Assembly: GCF_900218065.1 (NCBI RefSeq)
Contig: NZ_OBMU01000004.1
Location: 104,183-139,910 of the forward strand
Length of the DNA: 35,728 nucleotides
Origin: Novosphingobium sp. Chol11
Lineage (GTDB): Bacteria > Pseudomonadota > Alphaproteobacteria > Sphingomonadales > Sphingomonadaceae
Direction of reading: 5' to 3'
The notes beneath the pieces were generated by a model. That model ran no database searches and was not told where the DNA came from. It was given only the letters and a program-made list of their open reading frames with translations. The translations under genes and the position numbers were made by a program. Numbering within the stretch: the stretch's first letter is position 1; each line of letters begins with the position of its first letter. Of the stretch, positions 8,510 to 15,715 are shown piece after piece.

Positions 8510-9301
8510 TCAACGCATGGTCAGTCCGCCATCCACGGAAATCATCTGCCCGTTGATCCATTCGCCGTCGGCTGACGACAACATGGCGACCATCGCCGCG
8601 ATATCCTCGCTTTTGCCCAGCCGCGATGCGGGCGTCTTGCGCCGCATATCCTCGGCCATGGCTTCCGGCAGGGTTTTCAGCACCGCGGGCGTCATGATGT
8701 AGCCGGGAAGGATCGCGTTGGCGCGTATTCCCTCTGGTCCCCACCGATTGGCGACATGGCGGACCAGCGCGCCGATCCCCGCCTTCGCCATGGCATAATA
8801 GGGCCGGTCGACGTCGCCCATGGTCGCGGCGGCCGATGAACTGTAGATCATCGCCCCGCCACCACGCGCGAGCAGCCGTGGCAAGGCATGTCGGGTTGCG
8901 CGCGCCATGCCTTTCAAGTTGACATCGATCGTCCGTTCCAGCACCGCCTCGCTCGCCTCGATGGCGTTCGTGTCATCGAAGATGATGCTTTGGTCGGCGA
9001 AGTTGGCGTGGAAAATGTCGACGCCGCCAAATGCCTGTTCCGCCTGCGCCACAAGCGCGGCGAAGGAAGCATCGTCTGCTGCATCGAAAGTCGCGCCAAC
9101 CGCCTTGCCGCCCGCCGCGAGAGCCTGTTCGACCACCGCCGCGATCCCTTCCGCTTCACCGGGAGGAGCGGCGACAACCACGGACGCTCCTTCGGATGCC
9201 AGCCGTAACGCCGTGACCGCGCCGATCCCCCGGCTGGCGCCAGCCACAATGGCCACTTTGTCCCTCAGACGTCGGCAGATGGTGTTTTCTGACATGCTCA
9301 C
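8510..9301 (-). CDS. SDR family oxidoreductase with atypical NNAG motif
   Basis: 263 residues, classical SDR fold. The nucleotide site is GASRGIG (21-27), the catalytic serine lies in YSSSAA (near 155) and the YxxxK pair is Y169/K173. The usual NNAG structural motif is replaced by HANFAD (98-103). The nearest relative in the window is the SDR at 30277-31056, which shares RWGPEG-RANAILPG and DIAAMVAML and also has an AN-x-AD in that place. It should oxidise or reduce a hydroxyl or keto group with NAD(P). It lies 51 bases upstream of isomerase-like A and 47 bases downstream of another SDR, in the same operon. Confidence 0.87.
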   Translation of the reverse strand: MSMSENTICRRLRDKVAIVAGASRGIGAVTALRLASEGASVVVAAPPGEAEGIAAVVEQALAAGGKAVGATFDAADDASFAALVAQAEQAFGGVDIFHANFADQSIIFDDTNAIEASEAVLERTIDVNLKGMARATRHALPRLLARGGGAMIYSSSAAATMGDVDRPYYAMAKAGIGALVRHVANRWGPEGIRANAILPGYIMTPAVLKTLPEAMAEDMRRKTPASRLGKSEDIAAMVAMLSSADGEWINGQMISVDGGLTMR

Positions 9302-9348
9302 TCCCTAAATGAGCGGTGGCTGTGCTGCGTCTTACTGCAACCCCGGTC

Positions 9349-10203
9349 TCAGGCTTCGAGAAGCTGGCGGGCGCTCTCGTGCAGGCTGGGCGGAGCCTGA
9401 TCGCGCAGGAACGCGATCCGCCCTTCGATCAGCGCTTCGGTCATTTCCGGCTGGGTCGACACCCAGAACTTGTTTTGCGCGACCTGCTCCAGAATGACCT
9501 GTGAAGCGGCGGCGAGGTCCATCCCGCCGGCCTTCATGATGTCGTGCATTATCTGGCGGTGGCGCGCCGTGCTGGTCGGCTCGTCCTTGCCCGCGTCCGC
9601 ATCGAAGATGCTGGTCTTGACCTGCCCAGGGATGATCGAACTGACGTGGATCGGCAGCTTGGCCAGTTCCATTTCCAGGTACAAGCATTCGCTGAATGAC
9701 TGCACTGCATGCTTGGTCACCATATAGGCGGTTTGGACCGGCATGATGCCGAACGACCCGATCGACGCCAGATTCGCGACCCACGCTTCCTGCCCGGCCT
9801 TGATCATGTGCGGCACGAAGGCGCGCACGCCGTGGATCACGCCATGGATGTTGATGTTGAGCGTCGCTTCCCAGCGTTCCACCGGGATCTCCCAGGCGTA
9901 ACCGATCGTCTCTATGCCTGCATTGTTGACGAGCAGCCGGACGCTTCCATATTTCTCGAAAACCTCATTGGCCAGCCGATCAAGCTCGGCGGGTTTCGAC
10001 ACATCCACGGTCATCGCATCTGCCTTGCCGCCCGCGCCGCGAATTTCCTCGGCAACCTGTTCGGCGCGCTCAGCCGAAATGTCGGTCACGACGACCGTCA
10101 TCCCCACTTCGCCCGCCCGGCGGGCAATCCCGGAGCCGATTCCCGCACCGGCGCCCGTGATAACGGCTACGCCGCCGGAGAATTTTTCCTGCTCAATAGT
10201 CAT
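9349..10203 (-). CDS. SDR family NAD(P)-dependent oxidoreductase
   Basis: 284 residues. TGAGAGIG lies at 16-23, NNAG at 93-96, catalytic S147 and Y160/K164. The C-terminus beyond the Rossmann fold (residues about 215-284) is longer and more hydrophilic than in typical 250-residue SDRs, as in the extended catabolic dehydrogenases of sphingomonads. D41 after the second strand suggests an NAD preference. The longer frame would begin with TTG at 10218, overlapping the previous stop; ATG 10203 with GAAGGAG before it is preferred and leaves an 11-base gap to isomerase-like B. The tight spacing shows the two are co-transcribed. The substrate is unknown. Confidence 0.88.
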   Translation of the reverse strand: MTIEQEKFSGGVAVITGAGAGIGSGIARRAGEVGMTVVVTDISAERAEQVAEEIRGAGGKADAMTVDVSKPAELDRLANEVFEKYGSVRLLVNNAGIETIGYAWEIPVERWEATLNINIHGVIHGVRAFVPHMIKAGQEAWVANLASIGSFGIMPVQTAYMVTKHAVQSFSECLYLEMELAKLPIHVSSIIPGQVKTSIFDADAGKDEPTSTARHRQIMHDIMKAGGMDLAAASQVILEQVAQNKFWVSTQPEMTEALIEGRIAFLRDQAPPSLHESARQLLEA

Positions 10204-10214
10204 TTCCTGCTCCT

Positions 10215-11006
10215 TCAATTCAATTCTGTGGCGAAGAGACGCGCGGTGCTCTCGAGAAGGATGCGGCCGCGTTCCAGCGGCGACAATCCAGCAGGCGCGC
10301 GGAACGGCGCTTCGATGGCTATTCGCGCGGTCGGCGGAAGGACGGCCAGCAAACCGGCGAGATCGAATTCACCCTGGCCTGGGGGCAATCGCCCATGGAC
10401 CGCTTCGTCAAACCTGTCTTCGGGCGCTACGATGGGTCCGTCATTCAATTGGACATGGGCGATCATCTCGGGTGGCAGGGCGGCGACGTCGGCCCAACCG
10501 CAGCCTGAGCGCATGACGTGAAGCGCATCGAATGTCAGCCGGACGTTGCCTCCCGCGGCCCGCGCTGCGGTCAGCGCGTCGGCGGGCGTGCGCAAGGTGG
10601 ACAAGGTGAAGGATTCCACGGTGACCGGAATATTCGCCGAAGCTGCCATCACGGCGAGCCGCCCGATCGAGTCATGCAGGCGCGACACTTCCGGGTCGAA
10701 CCCGATGCAGTTGACGCCTCCCCCCAATTCAGCGGCTAAGGCGACCGTTCGCTCGAGCAGCGGCCAATCGGGATCTTCGCGCAACAGGCATGGCTCAATG
10801 ATGCCGACGGCGAGCCTGCTGGCTTGGATAGCGTCGATGAGTTCGCGACGGGCGGCGTGATCCGTCGTCAGGTCCAACGCCGGTCCCATCGACACCGGGC
10901 TGATATAAAGTCCGACGCCAGCGCATCCCAGTTCTGCGGCGACTCGCACAAATTCGCTCGCCGTCAGATCCACCAGGGAAAGATGATCGAGATAAAGCCG
11001 CACCAT
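10215..11006 (-). CDS. Xylose-isomerase-like TIM-barrel protein, paralog B
   Basis: 263 residues, first gene of the operon that runs to 6908. It is paralogous to 7679-8458 over its full length, with the same ligand-like motifs: VESFTL, FDALHV, HVQLNDGP and IEAPFRAP. As in paralog A the expected HVH is HVQ. Having two such genes in one operon, separated by two SDR genes, suggests duplication of an isomerase-SDR unit, with two successive substrates or a heteromer. The product should be cytoplasmic. It is divergent from putative oxygenase copy B, sharing a 179-base promoter region. Confidence 0.8.
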   Translation of the reverse strand: MVRLYLDHLSLVDLTASEFVRVAAELGCAGVGLYISPVSMGPALDLTTDHAARRELIDAIQASRLAVGIIEPCLLREDPDWPLLERTVALAAELGGGVNCIGFDPEVSRLHDSIGRLAVMAASANIPVTVESFTLSTLRTPADALTAARAAGGNVRLTFDALHVMRSGCGWADVAALPPEMIAHVQLNDGPIVAPEDRFDEAVHGRLPPGQGEFDLAGLLAVLPPTARIAIEAPFRAPAGLSPLERGRILLESTARLFATELN

Positions 11007-11043
11007 TCACATCCCTACCACGCCCGACATTATCCATCCCGTC

Positions 11044-11063
11044 GAGCCGCGGCTCCCGGGAGC
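11044..11063. promoter_or_regulatory. Two overlapping perfect palindromes in the divergent promoter region
   Basis: GAGCCGCGGCTC (11044-11055) and GCTCCCGGGAGC (11052-11063) are both perfect 12-bp palindromes sharing four bases. They lie 38 bases before isomerase-like B and 122 bases before oxygenase copy B. They could be a regulator site or alternative RNA hairpins. The TetR at 12309-13037 is a possible binder, which is inference. Nearby at 11106-11128 is an AT-rich direct repeat (aattat-cgaaa, aattattacgaaaa). Confidence 0.4.
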
Positions 11064-11185
11064 GTTTGGCGGGACCGTATCAAGGGGTAAGACGCGCCTC
11101 AAGCCAATTATCGAAATTATTACGAAAATCGTTGGCCTTGACCTGCACGGCTGTTATGATCGCCGGAAAGTTTACGGAGAGTAGC

Positions 11186-12256
11186 ATGCCTGACCAGACG
11201 CCGACCGTGATTCGCCCGGTTGCAGAACCTCGTATCGTCGATGCAGTTTATAACCACGACCAGCACGATCGCATCGTGCGTCTCGTCCGCGAGAAGGGTC
11301 CGTGGGAAATGATTCTGGCGCAGCATTTTTCCTCTGCCGAGGAAGTGGTGGCGACGTTGGCGGGTGCCCTTCCTGAAGGTGTCACGCCCACCTTCGACAT
11401 GTTCCTGACTCCCAACTTCCGCGGCACTCTCGCCAAATATGGCTCCTGCCTGTATCCGGAGATCGAGGACTGTTTCCTCAATCAAAAGTTCCTGGACATG
11501 GTGCGTGGCTACTGGAAGGCGGACTATGCCAGCCCGGACAACATGCTCTTCAACATCAACGGCGCTTGCCAGAGCCATGATCCCGCGCACGTCGACGGCA
11601 CGACCTTCAGGGGCATCAATCTGCGCAACACGCCCCTTTACATGCTCAATACGATGGGCAAGTCAGGCCTTTTCCAAAAGTGGCAGTCTAAGCGGGCGCA
11701 AATCGTCACGTGGTTCTACAAGGGCACGATCGGCGGCGGCTTCACCTATTGGCCCAACGGGCAGTTCGCCGAACCGGCGCGCGTCGCGGCCCCGATGTGG
11801 AATCGCGGCGGCGTCGTCGAGAATGAGATGATGTTCCATCGCGCTGAAGCCAATGGTCCGATCGACCAGCGCATGCCGAAGGGATTGGCGCTTGAATCGC
11901 TGTTTGGCGCCGATCCCGATGTTGCGGACGGATGGCAGATCACCACCGGCGGCGAGGTAATTCAAAAGGTGCCCGCGCAGGAGATGCGCCTGATGCTGCA
12001 TTGGGCGGCGGAAATCTTCATGGACTATGCTGAACTGAAGATGGTCATGGAACATACCGACGACCTGACGCACGATCAGGTGTTCGATACGTTCATCAAG
12101 GATTTGCGCGCACGCGGCCACAGCTTCGAGGTTCCGTCAGATCCCATCCACGATCAGGGCTTCATCCAGCTGCTCACGAACGTCTATGATACCGGATCGC
12201 CGCGCATCTATCCGGCCGAGGCGCCCGGTCCGCATCAACAGCAGCTCGCTGCCTGA
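11186..12256 (+). CDS. Putative Fe(II)/2-oxoglutarate-type (PhyH-like) oxygenase, paralog B
   Basis: 356 residues, paralog of 1497-2558. The ligand set is identical in position: H135-V-D137, H218 and R229, and the surrounding blocks (AHVDGT-FRG; VVENEMMFH; GPIDQR) are conserved. No database family is recognised with certainty; the ligand spacing fits the PhyH branch of 2OG oxygenases. The open frame begins at 11066, but ATG 11186 with CGGAGA upstream matches the start of paralog A. Copies A and B lie on opposite strands 8.6 kb apart, and copy B sits next to a TetR gene and the isomerase/SDR operon. The differences, mainly in the loop before HVD (GPAGSGGAP versus GACQSHDPA), may set different substrates. 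Confidence 0.72.
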   Translation: MPDQTPTVIRPVAEPRIVDAVYNHDQHDRIVRLVREKGPWEMILAQHFSSAEEVVATLAGALPEGVTPTFDMFLTPNFRGTLAKYGSCLYPEIEDCFLNQKFLDMVRGYWKADYASPDNMLFNINGACQSHDPAHVDGTTFRGINLRNTPLYMLNTMGKSGLFQKWQSKRAQIVTWFYKGTIGGGFTYWPNGQFAEPARVAAPMWNRGGVVENEMMFHRAEANGPIDQRMPKGLALESLFGADPDVADGWQITTGGEVIQKVPAQEMRLMLHWAAEIFMDYAELKMVMEHTDDLTHDQVFDTFIKDLRARGHSFEVPSDPIHDQGFIQLLTNVYDTGSPRIYPAEAPGPHQQQLAA

Positions 12257-12262
12257 ACGAAG

Positions 12263-12290
12263 GCGAAGGCCGGTCCGTGTCGGCCTTCGC
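12263..12290. terminator. Bidirectional terminator between oxygenase B and TetR
   Basis: A perfect 10-bp stem GCGAAGGCCG-N8-CGGCCTTCGC begins seven bases after the oxygenase stop and ends 18 bases before the convergent TetR stop. There is no T-run, but the stem is strong and placed as expected for convergent genes. Confidence 0.65.
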
Positions 12291-12308
12291 ATCGCAGGCT
12301 CGCCGCAA

Positions 12309-13037
12309 TCAGCCGGGCGGATCCTGCGCCAGCGCGTGCATCACTGCCTGCCTGTCGAACTCCTCGCCTCTATTCAGCGCGACGGACTCCAGCAGCTGGG
12401 CGAAGGTGTGCGCCCATACTGGTCGCCGATCGCTAAAGCTTGCCTGTTCCGACCGCAACAAGGGAAGCGCCGTTTCGTCCCGCGCAGCAAAGGCGCGCGC
12501 CGCAGCCTTCCCGAAATCCGTGCCGGCTGCTTCAAACGAGCGGAGGTGCCATACACTCACCGCGCCACCAATCACGATCTCTCCCATCTGGCGTTGAAGA
12601 AGAAGTGCTTCCCGAGGGTGGAAACCGCGCTTGGTCATCCCTTCCAGCCACGCTTCGGCACGATCAAGCTCCACCTCTGGTCCCATCCCGCCCGTCAAAT
12701 ATTGTGAGACCAACTGTCCTGGGCCAGTGAGCAATTCGAAGAGCGTAACCGCATGGCTGGCAGCATAGAGCGTCCAATGCTGTCCGCAGTCGCCTGGGAA
12801 ATCATGTTGCTGCGCCGCACGGGCAGCAGCAAGGCGGACCAGCTCCTCCCTATTAGCGACATAGCCATAGAGAACCGTGATGGTTACGCCAAGCCGGTCT
12901 GCGACGGCTCCCATCGTCAACCCATCAAGGCCCAGCGCAAGACCTGCGTCGAGCACCTGATCGATGCTTAATCGGCGGGGCCGACCAACTCTCCGTGTCT
13001 TCGCGCCATTTGATGATCCCTCGGAATCTTGTTTCAT
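12309..13037 (-). CDS. TetR/AcrR family transcriptional regulator
   Basis: 242 residues. The N-terminal three-helix DNA-binding domain spans about 22-70 (LSIDQVLDAGLALGLDGLTMGAVADRLGVTITVLYGYVANREEL), with the TetR recognition helix pattern VTITVLYGYVANREEL. The C-terminal ligand domain is of the tetracycline-repressor C type and is typical in length. It faces oxygenase copy B and is separated from it by the terminator at 12263-12290. It probably controls this locus in response to a small molecule. No clear palindrome was found directly upstream of its own start; the palindromes at 11044-11063 are candidates. Confidence 0.87.
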   Translation of the reverse strand: MKQDSEGSSNGAKTRRVGRPRRLSIDQVLDAGLALGLDGLTMGAVADRLGVTITVLYGYVANREELVRLAAARAAQQHDFPGDCGQHWTLYAASHAVTLFELLTGPGQLVSQYLTGGMGPEVELDRAEAWLEGMTKRGFHPREALLLQRQMGEIVIGGAVSVWHLRSFEAAGTDFGKAAARAFAARDETALPLLRSEQASFSDRRPVWAHTFAQLLESVALNRGEEFDRQAVMHALAQDPPG

Positions 13038-13487
13038 AAGCGATGAATGACAGCAGCTACGCGCGCCATCAAGGCGGTCTGACCAGATGCAGCGGGAAGC
13101 GGGCCAGTTTCTTACGGCATCCAGATACTGGCTGGATGAGGCATAAGCACACGAGGGTCGTAATACGATCGGGCAGGTTGTCGCGGTATCGAACAGAATA
13201 CCCTTGCTAGCATCCTTTGCTCGATGAGATGCCTGATCGGCCCTTAATCGCAGTCAGCCGCTGTAGGGGCTTTCGGAAACCAGGCATATTCAATAATGGT
13301 CAATACGGGCCATCATGCCGCCTTTCAATTCACCAGGACAATGGGATATGGCAGCAATCAAGGCCAGGAATGGCAGCTATTGCTATTGCGTGCTCTGAAG
13401 CGGACCGAGCAAAAAGTCCCAGCTTTACCGATTCTGGCCTGCCGCTCTATCGGGGCTGAGGCACTAAAATCGCGTCACTTCAGGCGC
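13038..13487. other. 450-base region without a recognisable gene
   Basis: Between the TetR start and the vapC stop. Short frames exist on both strands, but none shows a ribosome site or familiar protein pattern. It probably holds the TetR promoter and a boundary between the catabolic and stability blocks. Confidence 0.5.
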
Positions 13488-13889
13488 TTATCTTTCGCGA
13501 AGCCAATTCTCCACCCTGAGGCCCGGAACACGGTTGAATTCACGGATATTGTCCGTCACCAGCGTGGCATCGAGCGCGAGCGCATGCGCCGCGATGAACA
13601 TGTCGTTCGCCCCGATTGGGGTGCCGTTGCGCTCAAGCGCTGCGCGCAACGCGCCGTAGTGGCGGTCTGCGTTATCAGCCAGCGGCAGCACGGGAAGACG
13701 TTGGAGGATGCCCTCAAGCTGCGTGGTCAGCCGCTCGGAACCGCGCCGTTCAGCGCCAAAGCGCAATTCGCTGGCAACGATAATGCTCGTGGCGACGGCA
13801 TCAGCCGGTAGCGCTGTGATCCGCGCACCGATTACACCTTGGGGATGCCGGACCAGGTTCGACAAGATATTGGTGTCGAGAAGATACAT
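13488..13889 (-). CDS. vapC: VapC-type PIN-domain ribonuclease toxin
   Basis: 133 residues, standard PIN domain. Acidic active-site residues are D5 (LLDTN), E41 (ASELRFG), D96 (GANDMFIAAHA) and D113 (VTDN). VapC toxins cleave tRNA or rRNA when freed from their antitoxin. It begins two bases after the vapB stop (TGA-TC-ATG), the usual coupled arrangement. The pair likely stabilises the plasmid or the neighbouring recombinase cassette. Confidence 0.93.
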   Translation of the reverse strand: MYLLDTNILSNLVRHPQGVIGARITALPADAVATSIIVASELRFGAERRGSERLTTQLEGILQRLPVLPLADNADRHYGALRAALERNGTPIGANDMFIAAHALALDATLVTDNIREFNRVPGLRVENWLRER

Positions 13890-13891
13890 GA

Positions 13892-14125
13892 TCAGAAATC
13901 GACATCGTCCGCGGGGAGATCGTCGATCGGGCCAAAATCCTCCTCGATCGGCTGCAGGGTTGCGAGATAGGCAGCCAGCGACAGGACGGCCGCGGGTTCG
14001 ATGATCAACCGCTGCCCTTCCTTGCGGATGATCGCGTCCTCGCCCGGCAGTTCAAACTCGCGCGGAATGCGGACCGCCTGGCTGCGGCCATTTTTGAACA
14101 ATTTGACGTGGCGCTCGGCGTTCAT
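13892..14125 (-). CDS. vapB: VapB-type antitoxin (AbrB/SpoVT fold)
   Basis: 77 residues. The N-terminal swapped-hairpin DNA-binding domain reads VKLFKNGRSQAVRIPREFE, with EDAIIRKEGQRLIIEP completing it. The C-terminal acidic tail (EEDFGPIDDLPADDVDF) should bind and block VapC. The frame extends upstream to 14248, but ATG 14125, preceded by AAGGAGA and fitting the family length, is the start. It represses its own promoter through the palindrome at 14136-14160. Confidence 0.92.
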   Translation of the reverse strand: MNAERHVKLFKNGRSQAVRIPREFELPGEDAIIRKEGQRLIIEPAAVLSLAAYLATLQPIEEDFGPIDDLPADDVDF

Positions 14126-14135
14126 GGTATCTCCT

Positions 14136-14160
14136 TGGCCTATGACAATAGCATAGGCCA
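14136..14160. promoter_or_regulatory. vapBC operator palindrome
   Basis: TGGCCTATG-N7-CATAGGCCA, perfect 9-bp arms with a 7-base centre, starts 11 bases upstream of the vapB ATG. VapB-type dimers bind such repeats to autoregulate the operon. Confidence 0.75.
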
Positions 14161-14256
14161 CTTCGGAAGGCGAGCCAGTGAGCGTTCCAGTCAGCGACCG
14201 CCCTCCTCGTCGGCACGGTGGCATCGGCTTAGTGGAGATGGCTGGCAACCCATCGT

Positions 14257-15495
14257 CTATGCCCCCAGTTTTCGCATCAACCGCCCCGCCGCTCCCTGTT
14301 CGGCCGCCAAATTGCGGTTATACGCCAGTGGCATACGGGCGCTTTTCCAGCGCAGCGCATCCATGATGCCGGCGAGATCCTCGCCACTGACGAACAGATC
14401 CTGGTTGAGCCCCACCCGCGTCGAGTGGGCGCTGACCCCTTGGAGCAGCCGCGCCAGATCATCCGCAGTGAGGTCCGGAAATGCTCCTCGATCAAACGCG
14501 CGCTGGATCATTGCGCGGTAGAGCGGCCCGATCGAGCCGGCGTGCAGGGCCGCCGCCCCAACATCATAGACAATGCGCGCCGGCTGCGCCGGCCTGCCCG
14601 GCAGTCGGGTCAGCACCAGCTTGCCGTTCGCGTCAATCCGCCCCACCGGCTCGCCCGGCACCGCCGGGCGTTCCTTCAACTTCCGCACCTGCACCCGGCG
14701 GAACAGCGGGCCGTCTTCAATGCCTGCCGCCTCCAGCCAGGCGCGAATCGCGCGCATGCTCCGCGGGCTCAGGAACGCGGTGGCCCCCTCCCCTTCGACA
14801 TCGCCCTTGGTGCGTGGGACAAGCAGCAGTCCCGCTTCGGGATCGGTCGCCTCCAGGATGTGCCCCCATTCGATCGCGACCAGTTCGGACGCGCGCAGCC
14901 CGGTGTCATAGGCGGTGGAGAGCAAGGCGCGGTCACGCAGTTCGGGGAGCGTGTCGCCCCCGCTGTCGAGCAGCGCGCGGATGTTCAAGCCCCGCGGCGC
15001 GTCGGACACGACATCGCGGACCGGCCCCTTGAAGCGCAGCGGCCGCGCCTGGCGCTGCGCGATCCCCTTCTCGCGCCGGATCGCGCGCAAGCGCAGTTTG
15101 ACCAACGGCGCTTGGGTCGGGTCCTTGAGGTCGAGCAGCTGGTGCAGCTTGGCGATCGACGCGCGATAGCGCGCGAGCGAGGCGGGCCGCGCGCCCAGCC
15201 CTGCCCGCGCCTCGCAATAATCGGCCACCGTCTCGGGCGTTGCGGGCAGCGCGATCCGGCCGGTGCGCCGGCACCAGAGATCGAAAGCTTCAAGATCGGA
15301 CTTCAGCGCGCGGATGCTGTGCGGCGAGGACGCCGCCTGAAAAGCGGCGATCAGATCCTCGTTGAGGGTGATGCGCTCACCGGCGCGCATCAGCAGCACC
15401 GCTTGCGCAAGATCGCTCGGCTCTTTCTCCACAGGCAGGTCGATCGCCGCCGCCAGGCCGCTTGGCTGCCCTCCCTCGTCCGCTTCTTCGTCCAC
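14257..15495 (-). CDS. Tyrosine recombinase/integrase
   Basis: 412 residues. A SAM-like N-terminal core-binding domain (about 43-150) precedes the catalytic domain. Catalytic residues: R201 (DTGLRASEL), K230 (PRTKGD), H357 and R360 (AHSTR), W383 (RWKS, where many have His) and Y392 (LAYNR). Such enzymes of sphingomonad plasmids resolve multimers or move cassettes. It is divergent from the DUF1612-like gene, and a XerCD-like core site lies 64-85 bases upstream of its start. Very GC-rich, as is the next gene. The downstream vapBC points to a stability cassette. Confidence 0.9.
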   Translation of the reverse strand: MDEEADEGGQPSGLAAAIDLPVEKEPSDLAQAVLLMRAGERITLNEDLIAAFQAASSPHSIRALKSDLEAFDLWCRRTGRIALPATPETVADYCEARAGLGARPASLARYRASIAKLHQLLDLKDPTQAPLVKLRLRAIRREKGIAQRQARPLRFKGPVRDVVSDAPRGLNIRALLDSGGDTLPELRDRALLSTAYDTGLRASELVAIEWGHILEATDPEAGLLLVPRTKGDVEGEGATAFLSPRSMRAIRAWLEAAGIEDGPLFRRVQVRKLKERPAVPGEPVGRIDANGKLVLTRLPGRPAQPARIVYDVGAAALHAGSIGPLYRAMIQRAFDRGAFPDLTADDLARLLQGVSAHSTRVGLNQDLFVSGEDLAGIMDALRWKSARMPLAYNRNLAAEQGAAGRLMRKLGA

Positions 15496-15558
15496 GATGC
15501 GCGCCGCTCCTCGGCCGCGCTTCTAGCGGGTCAGGGAGTCGTCCGTCAAATCGGTTTC

Positions 15559-15580
15559 TGTGATAACTGCACTTATCACA
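15559..15580. other. Candidate tyrosine-recombinase core site (dif-like)
   Basis: TGTGATAA-CTGCAC-TTATCACA: perfect 8-bp arms around a 6-base centre, with the inner TAA/TTA boundary seen in XerCD dif sites. It sits just upstream of the tyrosine recombinase gene. A further GATAACT at 15591-15597 repeats the left inner arm (15562-15568). It could equally be an operator for the DUF1612/HTH protein. Confidence 0.5.
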
Positions 15581-15683
15581 TGTTCATAGAGATAACTACC
15601 CTTCGCCGCTTTCTTTAGGATGCTTCGAGTTGAATAACAGGTTGCCGAAGGTAGATAATATCGACATTCTGTGTAATTCATAG

Positions 15684-15704
15684 AGGAGAGCAATTCTCCT
15701 TTTT
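15684..15704 (+). other. Small hairpin with T-run upstream of the DUF1612-like gene
   Basis: AGGAGA-gcaat-TCTCCT followed by four T, ending 12 bases before the start at 15716. It could attenuate the gene or mask an SD-like AGGAGA in the leader. Confidence 0.35.
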
Positions 15705-15715
15705 GGGGCACTCAG

